DNA from: PZPK01 sp047628385
Lineage (GTDB): Bacteria > Pseudomonadota > Gammaproteobacteria > Pseudomonadales > Oleiphilaceae
Assembly (NCBI GenBank): GCA_047628385.1
Contig: JBLHVH010000166.1
Coordinates: 1 to 7,865, forward strand
DNA length: 7,865 nt
Direction: 5' to 3'
The translations under genes and the position numbers were made by a program. Under the pieces are notes generated by a model. It worked only from the letters and a program-made list of their open reading frames with translations, did not search any database and was not told the origin of the DNA. Below are positions 7,606 to 7,865 of the stretch, piece by piece; position 1 is the stretch's first letter; every line of letters starts with the position of its first letter.

Positions 7606-7865
7606 AGTCACAGCTTTGATTTATTTTTTATTGGCGATACAAGTCTATTAATGTTTCTTACTACTTTTTATAACAGTCATATTTCAGTATAGACAGAGAC
7701 TAAAAATTTGCATCGACATAATAAATGCAGAGACCCTTATTCAACGTTTATAAACAAGATATGTATATGAATTGGCCTTCACAGATTTATAAGTAAAATC
7801 TCATCTTCTTTTATAAATACCAATAATTGAGCGTGCTGCTTAAAAAGCCACTGATGTCATATACG
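7606..7865. other. AT-rich leader upstream of the operon, no supported gene
   Basis: These 260 bases precede the first gene and presumably hold the operon promoter and any operator. The motif TTTATAA occurs four times on the plus strand (7667, 7747, 7786 and 7810), once inside the perfect palindrome GTTTATAAAC (7746-7755). I see no strong terminator, tRNA or convincing ORF. The end of a neighbouring gene could lie just beyond 7865. Confidence 0.6.
7667..7675 (-). promoter_or_regulatory. Possible extended -10 promoter element for the operon
   Basis: The minus strand reads TGTTATAAA, matching the extended -10 form TGnTATAAT at all but the last base, about 60 bases before the first start codon. 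No good -35 hexamer stands 16-18 bases upstream, as can be the case for extended -10 promoters. A second candidate, TATACT (plus-strand 7686-7691), lies just upstream, also without a clear -35. The leader is AT-rich, so chance matches are likely. Confidence 0.3.

Noticed and set aside
7725..7796. Plus-strand ORF of 23 codons in the leader (starting MQRPLFNVYK)
   Set aside because: No Shine-Dalgarno sequence, very short, and no similarity that I recognise.
7835..7851. Possible hairpin GCTT-AAA-AAGC as a terminator of a neighbouring gene
   Set aside because: The stem is only four base pairs, extended only across a bulge, and no T-run follows on either strand.

Overview
The window holds three genes, all on the minus strand and reading right to left. 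They form one compact signalling operon, apparently from an AT-rich, Gram-negative gammaproteobacterium. That assignment is an inference: it rests on the base composition, on export signals in front of periplasmic 7TMR-DISMED2-type domains, and on the style of the hybrid kinases, which resembles marine Alteromonadales/Vibrionales. No marker gene fixes the genus.

Layout in transcription order. (1) 7606-7865 is a 260-base AT-rich leader without a convincing gene. It contains a possible extended -10 element. (2) 4501-7605 (gene C) encodes a 1034-residue membrane sensor: signal peptide, 7TMR-DISMED2 periplasmic domain, seven-helix DISM membrane region, PAS, HisKA-like, HATPase-like and HPt domains. 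Its H-box histidine is replaced by glutamate and it has no receiver domain. (3) 3401-4501 (gene B) encodes a 366-residue response regulator. It has an intact receiver and a C-terminal region with no recognisable DNA-binding or enzymatic output. Its ATG overlaps the stop codon of gene C by one base. (4) 1-3367 (gene A) begins 33 bases after gene B and runs off the left edge. It encodes at least 1122 residues of a canonical hybrid histidine kinase paralogous to gene C, with an intact H-box and two intact receiver domains, followed by a perfect (Ala-Val-Asp) repeat of at least 14 units at the window edge.

Interpretation (inference). A and C look like products of a gene duplication on either side of a response regulator. 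A kept the catalytic and receiver parts. C kept the sensor and the phosphotransfer (HPt) part but lost the phosphoacceptor histidine and the receivers. A workable model is a split phosphorelay in which A autophosphorylates, C supplies an HPt and/or allosteric control in the manner of pseudokinases such as DivL, and B is a terminal receiver acting through protein contacts. The AVD repeat is an in-frame 9-bp minisatellite that could vary the length of a linker in A without breaking the frame.
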